Shown here piece after piece: positions 23,678 through 35,800 of a stretch of 64,000 bases of DNA. The number at the start of each line of letters is the position of its first letter. Within the stretch, counting starts at the first letter, position 1. Source of the DNA: Oasisia sp. SBJ-2009. Taxonomy: Eukaryota; Annelida; Polychaeta; Sabellida; Siboglinidae. The position numbers and the translations under genes are program-made. The notes beneath the pieces were generated by a model. The model was not told the DNA's origin and searched no databases. It saw nothing but the letters and a program-made list of their open reading frames with translations. The stretch is from the NCBI GenBank assembly GCA_964017155.1, contig OZ024861.1:21507213-21571212 (forward strand), read 5' to 3'.

Positions 23678-23730
23678 TCGAAACACTCCTACCGAACATG
23701 TCCATCCAACCTCCTCTACTTAACGCATCC
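23630..23730. other. Orientation-switch junction between the two arrays
   Basis: The + strand passes from G-rich to C-rich at 23,677/23,678 (GGTTGGAT then TCGAAACACTCC). The left flank has an uninterrupted counterpart at 5,461-5,500, where GGTTGGAT continues as GGAAGCGC; the same is seen near 11,020 and 17,220. The right flank has an uninterrupted counterpart at 25,891, where TCGAAACACTCC is preceded by GCATCCA. So each side was broken inside an ordinary monomer and joined directly, with no inserted bases and no clear microhomology. A palindrome, TTCGAA (23,677-23,682), sits on the join. The two flanking monomers are in register and pair as an imperfect inverted repeat with about 12 of 15 bases matching around a 1-base centre. 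An assembly misjoin cannot be excluded from sequence alone. Confidence 0.9.
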
Positions 23731-24950
23731 ATCCAACCACCCCTACTTAACGCATCCATCCAACCACCCGTAATTAACGCATCCATCCAACTACCCCTAT
23801 ATATCGCATCCATCCCACCACTCCTACTTAACGCATCTATTCAACCACCCCTAATTAACACATCAATACAACGCCATACTTAATGCATCCATCCAACCTC
23901 CCCTCCTTAACGCATCCATCCCACCACCCCTACCTAACGCATCCATTCAACCACCCCTTCTTAACGCATCCATTCAACCACCCCTGCTTATCCCATCCAT
24001 TTATCCACCCGTACTTAGCGCATCCATCCAATAACCCCTACTTATCGTATCCATCCAACCACTCCTACTTAACGTATCCATCCAACCACCCCTACTTAAC
24101 GCATCCATTCAACCACCCCCATTTAACTTATCCATCCAATCTCCCCTACTTAATGCATCCATCCAATCCCCCCTACTTATCACATCCATTCACCAACCAC
24201 CCCTGCTTTACGCATCCATTCAACCACCCCTACTTAACGCATCCATCCAACCACCCCTACTTAACGCATCCATCCAACCACCCGTAATTAATGCATCCAT
24301 CCAACTACCCCTATATATCGCATCCATCCCACCACTCCTACTTAACGTATCCATCCAACCACCCCTACTTAACGCATCCATTCAACCACCCCCATTTAAC
24401 TTATCCATCCAATCTCCCCTACTTAATGCATCCATCCAATCCCCCCTACTTATCACATCCATTCACCAACCACCCCTGCTTTACGCTTCCATTCAACCAA
24501 CCCTAATTAACGCATCCATACAACCACCTACTTAATGCATCCATCCAACCACCACTCCTTAGCGCATCAATACTACCACCCCTACCTAACGCATCCATTC
24601 AACCACCCCTTCTAATCGCATCCATTCAACCACCCGTACTTATCCCATCCATTCAACCACCCGTACTTAACGCTTCCATCCAATAACCCCTACTTATCGT
24701 ATCCATCCAACCACTCCTACTTAACGTATCCATCCAAACACCCCTACTTAACGCATCCATCCAACCACCCCTATTTAACGTATCCATCCAATCTTCCCTA
24801 CTTAATGCATCCATCCAATCCCCCCTACTTATCACATCCATTCACCAACCACTCCTACTTAAAGCATCCATCCAACTACCCCTACATAACGCATACATTC
24901 GACAATCCCTAATTAACGCATTAATCCAACCAGCCCCACGTATCGCATCC
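23678..24950 (-). repeat. P-type HOR block, copy 1, at the junction
   Basis: It begins CGAAACACTCCTACCGAAC. Landmarks are CTATATATCGC (23,797), ACACATCAATACAACGCC, CTTATCCCATCC, CCCCCATTTAACTTATCC (near 24,117), CTTATCACATCC and a 30-bp monomer with CATTCACCAACCACC. The segment starting at 24,121 repeats at 24,394 (273 bp: nine 27-bp units plus the 30-bp one). The opening part of the block recurs at 25,891 (offset 2,213). Confidence 0.8.
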
Positions 24951-25400
24951 ATTCAACAACCCGTACTTAACGCATCCATCCAACCACCCCTACTTAAAGC
25001 ATCCATCCAATCACCCCTAGTTAATGCATCCGTCCAACCACTCCTACTTATCGAATCCGTCCAACCTCTCCTACTTAGCGCATCCATCCAACCGCTCCTA
25101 CTTAGTGCATCCTTCCATTCACCACTGCTTAATGCATCCACCCGACCACCCCTACTTAACGCATCCATTCAACTACCCCTATAGAACGCATCCATCCAAC
25201 CACCCCTACTTAATGCTTCCATCCATTCAACTCAACTTAGTGCATCCATCCAACTACCCCTATATAACGCATCCATCCAACCACCCCTACATAATTCTTC
25301 CATCCATTCACCTCAACTTTATACATCCATCCAAGCACCCCTGCATAACGCATCCATCCATTCACCTCTACTTAATGCATTCAACCACCCATACTTAGCG
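24951..25400 (-). repeat. R-type HOR block, copy 1
   Basis: Landmarks are GTTAATGCATCCGTCC, CGAATCCGTCCAACC, GCATCCTTCCATTCACC, CACCCGACC, CTATAGAACGC (near 25,190), CTATATAACGC (25,260) and CTACATAATTCTTCC. The same order follows P blocks at 30.0, 32.4, 38.9 and 49.0 kb. Confidence 0.75.
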
Positions 25401-25540
25401 CATCCATCCAACCATCCCTACTTAACGCATCCATCCAACTACACCTACTTATCGCATCCATCCAACCACCCCTACTTAACGCATCCATCCAACCACTCAT
25501 AGTTAACGCTCCTATTCAACCACCGCTAATTAACGCATCC
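25401..25540 (-). repeat. Near-consensus monomers between R and P
   Basis: About five monomers close to consensus (CTACACCTACTTATCGC, ACTCATAGTTAACGC). Nothing else is seen. Confidence 0.55.
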
Positions 25541-26690
25541 ATACAACTCCCTACTTAATGCATCCATCCAACCACCCCTCCTTAGCGCATCTTTCCTACC
25601 ACCCCTACCTAACGCATCCATTCAACCACCCCTATTTAACGTATCCATCCAATCTCCCCTACTTAATGCGTCCATCCAACCACCCCTCCTTAGCGCTTCC
25701 ATCCTACCACCGCTACCTAATGCATCCATTCAACCACCCCTCCTTAACGCATCCATCCAATCACCCCTACTTCACGCATCCATCCAACCACTCCTACGTA
25801 ATGCATCCGTCCAACCACCTCTACTAAACGCATCCATCCAACCACCCATACTTAACGCATCCATTCAACCACCGGTACTTAACGCATCCATCGAAACACT
25901 CCTACCGAACATATCCATCCAACCTCCTCTACTTAACGCATCCATCCAACCACCCCTACTTAACGCATCCATCCAACCACCCTTAATTAAGGCATCCATC
26001 CAACTACCCCTATATATCGCATCCATCCCACCATTCCTACTTAACGCATCCATTCAACCACCCCTAATTAACACATCAATACAATGCCATACTTAATGCA
26101 TCAATCCAACCTCCCCTCCTTAGCGCATCCATCCTACCACCCCTACCTAACGCATCCATTCAACCACCCCTTCTTAACGCATCCATTCAACCACCCCTAC
26201 TTATCCCATCCATTCAACCACCCGTACTTAACGCATCCATCCAATAACCCCTACTTATCGTATTCATCCAACCACTCCTACCGAACATATCCATCCAACC
26301 TCCTCTACTTAACGCATCCATCCATTCACCACTACTTAACGCATCCATCCAACCACCCGTAATTAACGCATCCATCCAACTACCCCTATATATCGCATCC
26401 ATCCCACCACTCCTACTTAACGCATCCATTCAACCACCCCTAATTAACACATCAATACAACGCCATACTTAATGCATCCATCCAACCTCCCCTCCTTAGC
26501 GCATCCATCCTACCACCCCTACCTAACGCATCCATTCAACCACCCCTTCTTAACGCATCCATTCAACCACCCCTACTTATCCCATCCATTCAACCACCCG
26601 TACTTAAGGCACCCATCCATAACCCCTACTTATCGTATCCATCCAACCACTCCTACTTAACGTATCCATCCAACAGCTCCTACTTAACGC
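25541..26690 (-). repeat. P-type HOR blocks, copies 2 and 3
   Basis: A short P copy (25,541-25,890) is followed by one starting GCATCCATCGAAACACTCCT at 25,884, the intact counterpart of the junction flank. A further partial copy has CTCCTACCGAACATATCC at 26,275. CTATATATCGC recurs near 26,010 and 26,390. Near 26,610 one monomer is shortened (CACCCATCCATAACCCC). Confidence 0.75.
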
Positions 26691-29560
26691 ATCCATCCAA
26701 ACACCCCTAATTAACGCATCCATCCAACCACTCCTACTTAACGCATCCATCCAACCTCCCTTTCTTAACGCATCCACTCAAACACCCCTACTTAACGCAT
26801 CCGTCGAACCACCCCTACTTAACGCATCCGTCCAACAACCCCTACTTATCGCAACCATTCAACCACCCCTACTTAACTTATCCATCCAACCACCCCTAAA
26901 TAACGCATCCATTCAACCACCCGTACTTAGCTCATCCATCCAACCACCACTACTTAACGCATACATTCAACTACCCGTTCTTAGCGCATCCATCCTATCA
27001 TCCCTACTTAACGCATCCATCGAAACACTCCTACTTAGCGGATCCATCCAACCACCTCTACTTAACGCATCCATCCAACCACCCCTACTTAACGCATCCA
27101 TCCAACCACCCCTAATTAACGCATCCATCCAACCACCCATACTTAGCGCATCCATCCAACTACCCTACTTAACGCAATAATCCAACCACCACTACTTAAT
27201 GCATCCAACCACCCATACTTTATGCATCCATCCAACCACCACTACTTAACGCATACATTCAACTACCCGTACTTAGCGCATCCATCCAATCATCCCTACT
27301 TAACGCATCCATCCAACCACCCCTACTTAACGCTTCTATCCAACCACCCCTTATTAACGCATCCATCCAACCACCTCTACTTAACGCATCCATCCAACCA
27401 CCACAACTTAATGCATCCATCCATTCACCTCTACTTAATGCATTCAACCACCCATACTTAACGCATCCATCCAACCACTCCTACTTAACACATCCACCCA
27501 ACCTCCCCTTCTTAACGCATCCAATCAAACACCCCTAAGTAATGCATCCGTCCCACCACCCCTACTTAACGCATCCGTCCAACCACCCCTACTTATCGCA
27601 ACCATTCAACTACCCTTACTTAACTTATCCATCCAACCACCCCTAAATAACGCATCCATTCAACCACCCGTACTTAGCTCATCCATCCAACCACCACTAC
27701 TTAACGCATACATTCAACTACCCGTTCTTAGCGCATCCATCCAACCACCTCTACTTAACGCATCCATCCAACCACCCCTACTTAGCGCATCCATCCAACC
27801 ACCCCTAATTAACGCATCCATCCAACCACCCATACTTAGCGCATCCATCCAACCACCCTACTTAACGCAGCAATCCAACCACCACTACTTAATGCATCCA
27901 ACCACCCATACTTTATGCATCCATCCAACCACCCCTACTTAACGCATCCATCCCACCACTCCTACTTAAAGGATCCATTCAACCACCCCTACCAAACGCA
28001 TCCATCCAACCATCCCTACTTAATGCTTCCATCCATTCACCTCCACTTAATGCATCCATCCAACCACCGCTATATAACGCATCCATCCAACCACCCCTAC
28101 TTACTTCTTCCATCCATTTACCTCAACTTAATGCATCCATCCAAGCACCCCTACTTAACGCATCTATCCAATCACCTCTACTTAACGCATCCATCCAACC
28201 ACTCCTACTTAACACATCCACCCAACCTCCCCTTCTTAACGCATCCAATCAAACACCCCTACGTAATGCATCCGTCCCACCATCCCTACTTAACGCATCC
28301 GTCCAACCACCCCTACTTATCGCAACCATTCAACTACCCTTACTTAACTTATCCATCCAACCACCCCTAAATAACGCATCCATTCAACCACCCGTACTTA
28401 GCTCGTCCATCCAACCACCACTACTTAACGCATACATTCAACTACCCGTTCTTAGCGCATCCATCCTATCATCCCTACTTAACGCATCCATCGAAACACT
28501 CCTACTTAGCGTATCCATCCAACCACCTCTACTTAACGCATCCATCCAACCACCCCTACGTAACGCATCCATCCAACCACCCCTAATTAACGCATCCATC
28601 CAACCACCCATACTTAGCGCATCCATCCAACCACCCTACTTAACGCATCCATCCAACCACCACTACTTAACGCAGCAATCCAACCACCACTACTTAATGC
28701 ATCCAACCACCCATACTTTATGCATCCATCCAACCACCCCTACTTAACGCATCCATCCCACCACTCCTACTTAAAGGATCCATTCAACCACCCCTAACAA
28801 ACGCATCCACCCAACCATCCCTACTTAATGCTTCCATCCATTCACCTCCACTTAATGCATCCATCCAACCACCCCTATATAACGCATCCATCCAACCACC
28901 CCTACTTAATTCTTCCATCCATTCACCTCAACTTAATGCATCCATCCAACCACCCCTACTTAACGCATCTATACTTTCACCTCTACTTAGCGCATCCATC
29001 CAACCACTCCTACTTAACGCATCCATCCATCCACCCCGTCTTAACGCATCCATCCAACCACTCCTACTTAACGCATCCATCCAACCTCCCCCTTCTTAAC
29101 GCATCCAATCAAACACCCCTACTTAACGCGTCCGTCCAACCACCCCTACTTAACGCATCCGTCCAACAACCCCTACTTATCGCAAACATTCAACCACCCC
29201 TACTTATCTTATCCATCCAACCACCCCTAAATAACGCATCCATTCAACCACCCGTACTTAGCTCATCCATCCAACCACCACTACTTAACGCATACATTCA
29301 ACTACCCGTACTTAGCGCATCCATCCAATCATCCCTACTTAAAACGCATCCATTGAAACACTCGTACTTAACGTATCCATCCAACCACCCCTGCTTAACG
29401 CTTCCATCCAACCACCCCTTATTAACGCATCCATCCATTCACCTCTACTTAATGCATTCAACCACCCATACTTAACGCATCCATCCAACCATCCCTACTT
29501 AGCGCATCCATCCAACTACACCTACTTATCGCATCCATCCAACCACCCCTACTTAACGCA
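26691..29560 (-). repeat. Q-type HOR region 1
   Basis: The Q order is GTCCAACAACCCCTACTTATCGC, CTTAACTTATCC, CTAAATAACGC, CTTAGCTCATCC, GCATACATTCAACTACCCG, CGAAACACTCC, then a 23-bp monomer (GCATCCAACCACCCATAC), TTCACCTC, CTATATAACGC (28,875) and CTTAATTCTTCC (28,906). Much of this region recurs about 9 kb away (see 35,970-39,507). Two extra bases lie at 29,341 (CTTAAAACGC). Confidence 0.8.
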
Positions 29561-30620
29561 TCCATCCCACCACTCCTACTTCACGCTTCCATTCAACCAC
29601 CCCTAATTAACGCATCCATACAACCACCTACTTAATGCATCCATCCAACCACCACTCCTTAGCACATCCATCCTACCACCCCTACATAACGCATCCATTC
29701 AACCACCCCTTCTTATCGCATCCATTCAACCACCCGAACTTATCCCATCCATTCAACCACCCGTACTTAACGCTTCCATCCAATAACCCCTACTTATCGT
29801 ATCCATCCAACCACTCCTACTTAACGTATCCATCCAAACACCCCTACTTAACGCATCCATCCAATCTCCCCTACTTAATGCATCCATCCAATCCCCCCTA
29901 CTTATCACATCCATTCACCTACCACTCCTACTTAAAGCATCCATCCAACTACCCCTACATAACGCATACATTCAACCATCCCTAATTAACGCATTAATCC
30001 AACCAGTCCCACGTATCGCATCCATTGAACCACCCGTACTTAACGCATCCATCCAACCACCCCTACTTAACCCATCCATTCAACCACCCGTACTTAACGC
30101 ATCCATCCAATCACCCCTTGTTAACGCATCCGTCCAACCACTCCTACTTAACGAATCCGTCCAACCTCTCCTACTTAACGCATCCATCCAACCGCTCCTA
30201 CTTAGTGCATCCATCCATTCACCACTACTTAATGCATCCACCCGACCACCCCTACTTAACGCATCCATTCAACTACCCCTATAGAACGCATCCATCCAAC
30301 CACCCCTACTTAATGCTTCCATCCATTCAACTCAACTTAGTGCTTCCATCCAACTACCCCTATATAACGCATCCATCCAACCACCCCTACATAATTCTTC
30401 CATCCATTCACCTCAACTTAATATATCCATCTAAGCACCCCTACATAACGCATCCATCCATTCACCTCAACTTAAAGCATCCATCCAACCACCCCTACTT
30501 AACGCATCCATCCAACCACTCCTACTTAGCGCATCCATCCAACCTCCCCTTCTTAACGCATCCAATCAAACACCCCTACGTAATGCATCCATCCAACCAA
30601 CCTACTTAACGCATCCATCC
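29561..30620 (-). repeat. P plus R block, copy 2
   Basis: P part (CCGAACTTATCCC, CTTATCACATCC, CATTCACCTACCACTCC) to about 30,000, then R (CTTGTTAACGCATCCGTCC at 30,114, CGAATCCGTCC, CTATAGAACGC, CTACATAATTCTTCC). It is copied at 38,460-39,430; the second copy lacks 81 bp (three monomers) corresponding to about 30,310-30,390. Confidence 0.78.
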
Positions 30621-31530
30621 AACCAACACTACTTAATGGATCCATCCATTCACCTCCACTTAATGCATCCAACCACCTACAATTAGCGCATCCACCCAAT
30701 CATCCCCACTTAACGCATCCATCAAAACACTCGTACTTAACGTATCCATCCAACCACCCCTACTTAACGCTTCCATCCAACCACCCCTTATTAACGCATC
30801 CATCCAACCACCCCTACTTAACGCATCCATCCAACCACCACTACTTAAAGCATACATCCATTCACCTCTACTTAATTAACGCATCCATCCAACCACCCCT
30901 ACTTAACGCATCCATCCAACCACTCCTACTTAGCGCATCCATCCAACCTCCCCTTCTTAACGCATCCAATCAAACACCCCTATGTAATGCATCCGTCCCA
31001 CCACCCCTACTTAACGCATCCATCCCACCACTCCTACTTAAAGCATCCACTCAACCACCCCTACAGAACGCATCCATCCAACCATCCCTACTTAATGCTT
31101 CCATCCATTCATATCAACTTAATGCATCCATCCAACCACCCCTATATAACGCATCCATCCAACCACGCCTACTTAATTCTTCCATCCATTCACGTCAACT
31201 TAATGCATCCATCCAAGCACCCCTACTTAACGCATCCATCCATTCACCTCTACTTAACGCATCCATCCAACCACTCCTACTTAACGCATCCATCCAACCA
31301 CCCCTACTGAACGCATCCATCCAACCACTCCTACTTAACGCGTCCATCCAACCTCCCCTTCTTAACGCATCCAATCAAACACCCCTACCTACCGCATCCG
31401 TCCAACCACCCCTACTTAACGCATCCGTCCAACAACCCCTACTTATCGCAACCATTCAACCTCCTCTACTTAACGCATCCATCCAACCACCCCTACTTAA
31501 CGCATCCATCTAACCACCCGTAATTAACGC
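30621..31530 (-). repeat. Q-type HOR region 2
   Basis: GCATCCATCAAAACACTCG, a TTATTAACGC monomer, a contracted CTTAATTAACGC unit near 30,870, then CTATATAACGC (near 31,142), ACGCCTACTTAATTCTTCC and GTCCAACAACCCC. It has the usual Q order but is short. Confidence 0.7.
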
Positions 31531-32880
31531 ATCCGTTCAACCACCCCTTCTTAACGCATCCATTCAACCACCCCTACTTATCCCATCCATTCAACCACTC
31601 GTACTTAGCGCATCCATCCAATAACCCCTACTTATCGTATCCATCCAACCACTCCTACTTAACGTATCCATCCAGCCACCACTACTTAACGCATCCATTC
31701 AACCACCCCTATTTAACGTATCCATCCAATCTCCCCTACTTAAAGCATCCATCCAATCCCCCCTACTTATCACATCCATTCACGAACCACCCCTGCTTTA
31801 CGCATCCATTCAACCACCCCTACTTAACGCATCCATCCAACCACCCCTACTTAACGCATCCATCCAACCACCCGTAATTAATGCATCCATCCAACTACCC
31901 CTGTATATCGCATCCATCCCACCACTCCTACTTCACGCTTCCATTCAACCACCCCTAATTAACGCATCCATAAAGCCACCTACTTAATGCATCCATCCAA
32001 CCACCACTCCTTAGCGCATCCATCCTACCACCCCTACCTAACGCATCCATTCAACCACCCCTTCTTATCGCATCCATTCAACCACCCGTACTTATCCCAT
32101 CCATTCAACCACCCGTACTTAGCGCTTCCATCCAATAACCCCTACTTATCTTATCCATCCAAACACTCCTACTTAACGTATCAATCCAACCACCCCTATT
32201 TAACGTATCCATCCAATCTCCCCTACTTAATGCATCCATCCAATCCCCCCTACTTATCACATCCATTCACCAACCACTCCTACTTAAAGCATCCATCCAA
32301 CTACCCCTACATAACGCATACATTCGACCATCCCTAATTAACGCATTAATCCAACCAGCCCCACGTATCGCATCCATTCAACCACCCGTACTTAACGCAT
32401 CCATCCAACCACCCCTACTTAGCCCATCCATTCAACCACCCGTACTTAACGCATCCATCCAATCACCCCTAGTTAACGCATCCGTCCAACCACTCCTACT
32501 TAACGAATCCGTCCAACCTCTCCTACTTAACGCATCCATCCAACCGCTCCTACTTAATGCATCCATCCATTCACCACTACTTAATGCATCCACCCGACCA
32601 CCCCTACTTAACGCATCCATTCAACTACCCCTATAGAACGCATCCATCCAACCACCCCTACTTAATGCTTCCATCCATTCAACTCAACTTAGCACATCCA
32701 TCCAAGCACCCCTACATAACGCATCCATTCATTCACCTCTACTTAAAGCATCCATCCAACCCCCACTACTTAACGCATCCATCCAACCATCCCTACTTAA
32801 CGCATCCATCCAACCACTCCTACTTAGCGCATCCATCCAACCTCCCCTTCTTAACGCATCCAATCAAACACCCCTACGTA
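31531..32880 (-). repeat. P plus R block, copy 3
   Basis: P markers CTTATCCCATCC and CTGTATATCGC (a one-base variant of CTATATATCGC, near 31,900), a repeated P start near 31,985, then R from about 32,370 (GTTAACGCATCCGTCC, CGAATCCGTCC, CTATAGAACGC). The R part is shortened and lacks the CTATATAACGC and CTACATAATTC monomers. Confidence 0.75.
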
Positions 32881-35800
32881 ATGCATCCGTCCAACCACCC
32901 CTACTTAACGCATCGGTCCAACCACCCCTATTTATTTCAACCATTCAACTACCCCTACTTAACTTATCCATCCAACCACCCCTAAATAACGCATCCATTC
33001 AACCACCCGTACTTAGCTCATCCATCCAACCACCCCTAAATAACGCATCCATTCAACCACCCGTACTTAGCTCATCCATCCAACCACCACTACTTAACGC
33101 ATACATTCAACTACCCGTACTTAGCGCATCCATCCAATCATCCCTACTTAACGCTTCCATCGAAACACTCCTACTTAACGCATCCATCCAACCACCCCTA
33201 CTTAAAGCATCCATCCAACCACCCCTAATTAATGCATCCGTCCAACCACCCTACTCAACGCATCCATCCAACCACCACTACTTAATGGATCCATCCATTC
33301 ACCTCTACTTAATGCATCCAACCACCCAAACGTAATGCATCCAACCACCCATACTTAATGCATCCATCCAACCATCCCTACTTAGCGCATCCATCCAACT
33401 ACACTTACTTATCGCATCCAACCAACCACCCCTACTTAACGCATCCATCCCACCCCTCCTACTTAAAGCATCCATTCAACCACCCGTACAGAATGCATCC
33501 ATCCTACCATCCATACTTAGTGCTTCCACCCATTCACCTCAACTTAATGCATCCATCCAACCACGCCTACTTAATTCTTCCATCCATTCACCTCAACTTA
33601 ACGCATCCATCGAAGCACCCCTATTTAGCGCATCCATCCAACCACTCCTACTTAGCGCATCCATCCAAACACCCCTAATTAACGCATCCATCCAACCACT
33701 CCTACTTAACGCATCCATCCAACCTCCCCTTCTTAACGCATCCAATCAAACACCCCTACTTAACGCATCCGTCCAACCACCCCTACTTAGCGCCTCCGTC
33801 CAACAACCCCTACTTATCGCAACCATTCAACCACCCCTACTTAACTTATCCATCCAACCACCCCTAAATAACGCATCCATTCAACCACCCGTACTTAGCT
33901 CATCCATCCAACCACCACTACTTAACGCATACATTCAACTACCCGTACTTAGCGCATCCATCCAATCATCCCCACTTAACGCATCCATCGAAACACTCGT
34001 ACTTAACGTATCCATCCAACCACCTCTACTTAACGCATCCATCCAACCACCCCTACTTATCGCTTCCATCCAACCACCCCTTATTAACGCATCCATCCAA
34101 CCACCACTACTTAACGCATCCATCCAACCACCACTACTTAAAGCATCCATCCATTCACCTCTGCTTAATGCATCCAACCCCCAATAATTAACGCATCCAT
34201 CCAACCACTCCTACTTAGCGCATACATCCAACATCCCCTTCTTAACGCATTCAATCAAACACCCCTATGTAATGCATCCGTCCCACCACCCCTACTTAAC
34301 GCATCCGTCCAACCACCCCTACTTATCGCAACCATTCAATTACCCTTACTTAGCTTATCCATCCAACTACCCCTAAATAACGCATCCATTCAACCACCCG
34401 TACATAGCGCATCCATCCAACTACACGTACTTATCGCATCCATCCAACCACCCCTACTTAACGAATCCATCCCACCACTCCTACTTAAAGCATCCATTCA
34501 ACCACCCCTACCAAACGCATCCATCCAACCATCCCTACTTAATGCTTCCAACCATTCACCTCAACTTAATGCATCCATCCAACCACCCCTATATAACGCA
34601 TCCATCCAACCACCCCTACTTAATTCTTCCATCCATTCACCTCAACTTAATGCATCCATCCAAGCACTCCTACTTAACACATCCACCCAACCTCCCCTTC
34701 TTAACGCATCCAATCAAACACCCCTACTTAACGCATCCGTCCAACCACCCCTACTTAACGCATCCGTCCAACAACCCCTACTTATCGCAACCATTCAACC
34801 ACCCCTACTTAGCTTATCCAACCAACCACCCCTAAATAACGCATCCATTCAACCACCCGTACTTAGCTCATCCATCCAACAACCACTACTTAACGCATAC
34901 ATTCAACTACCCGTACTTAGCGCATCCATCCAATCATCCCTACTTAACGCATCCATCCAACCACCCCTACTTAACGCTTCTATCCAACCACCCCTTATTA
35001 ACGCATCCATCCAACCACCTCTACTTAACGCATCCATCCAACCACCACAACTTAATGCATCCATCCATTCACCTCTACTTAATGCATTCAACCACCCATA
35101 CTTAACGCATCCATCCAACCACTCCTACTTAACACATCCACCCAACCTCCCCTTCTTAACGCATCCAATCAAACACCCCTACGTAATGCATCCGTCCCAC
35201 CACCCCTACTTAACGCATCCGTCCAACCACCCCTACTTATCGCAACCATTCAACTACCCTTACTTAACTTATCCATCCAACCACCCCTAAATAACGCATC
35301 CATCCAACCACCCCTACTTAACGCATCCATCCAACCACCCCTAATTAACGCATCCATCCAACCACCCATACTTAGCGCATCCATCCAACCACCCTACTTA
35401 ACGCAACAATCCAACCACCACTACTTAATGCATCCAACCACCCATACTTTATGCATCCATCCAACCACCCCTACTTAACGCATCCATCCCACCACTCCTA
35501 CTTAAAGGATCCATTCAACCACCCCTACCAAACGCATCCATCCAACCATCCCTACTTAATGCTTCCATCCATTCACCTCCACTTAATGCATCCATCCAAA
35601 CACCCCTATATAACGCATCCATCCAACCACCCCTACTTACTTCTTCCATCCATTCACCTCAACTTAATGCATCCATCCAAGCACCCCTACTTAACGCATC
35701 TATCCATTCACCTCTACTTAACGCATCCATCCAACCACTCCTACTTAACACATCCACCCAACCTCCCCTTCTTAACGCATCCAATCAAACACCCCTACGT

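Noticed and set aside
23325..23723. A 132-codon + frame running across the orientation switch
   Set aside because: It joins MDALSRGGW-type repeats to unrelated residues from the inverted array; a chance frame over the junction.
30000..30200. Possible second inversion within the right array at a P-R border
   Set aside because: The + strand stays C-rich throughout; only the block type changes.
30420..30440. Monomers with in-frame TAA or TAG changes as pseudogene-type lesions
   Set aside because: There is no evidence of an intact coding ancestor; these are ordinary satellite substitutions.
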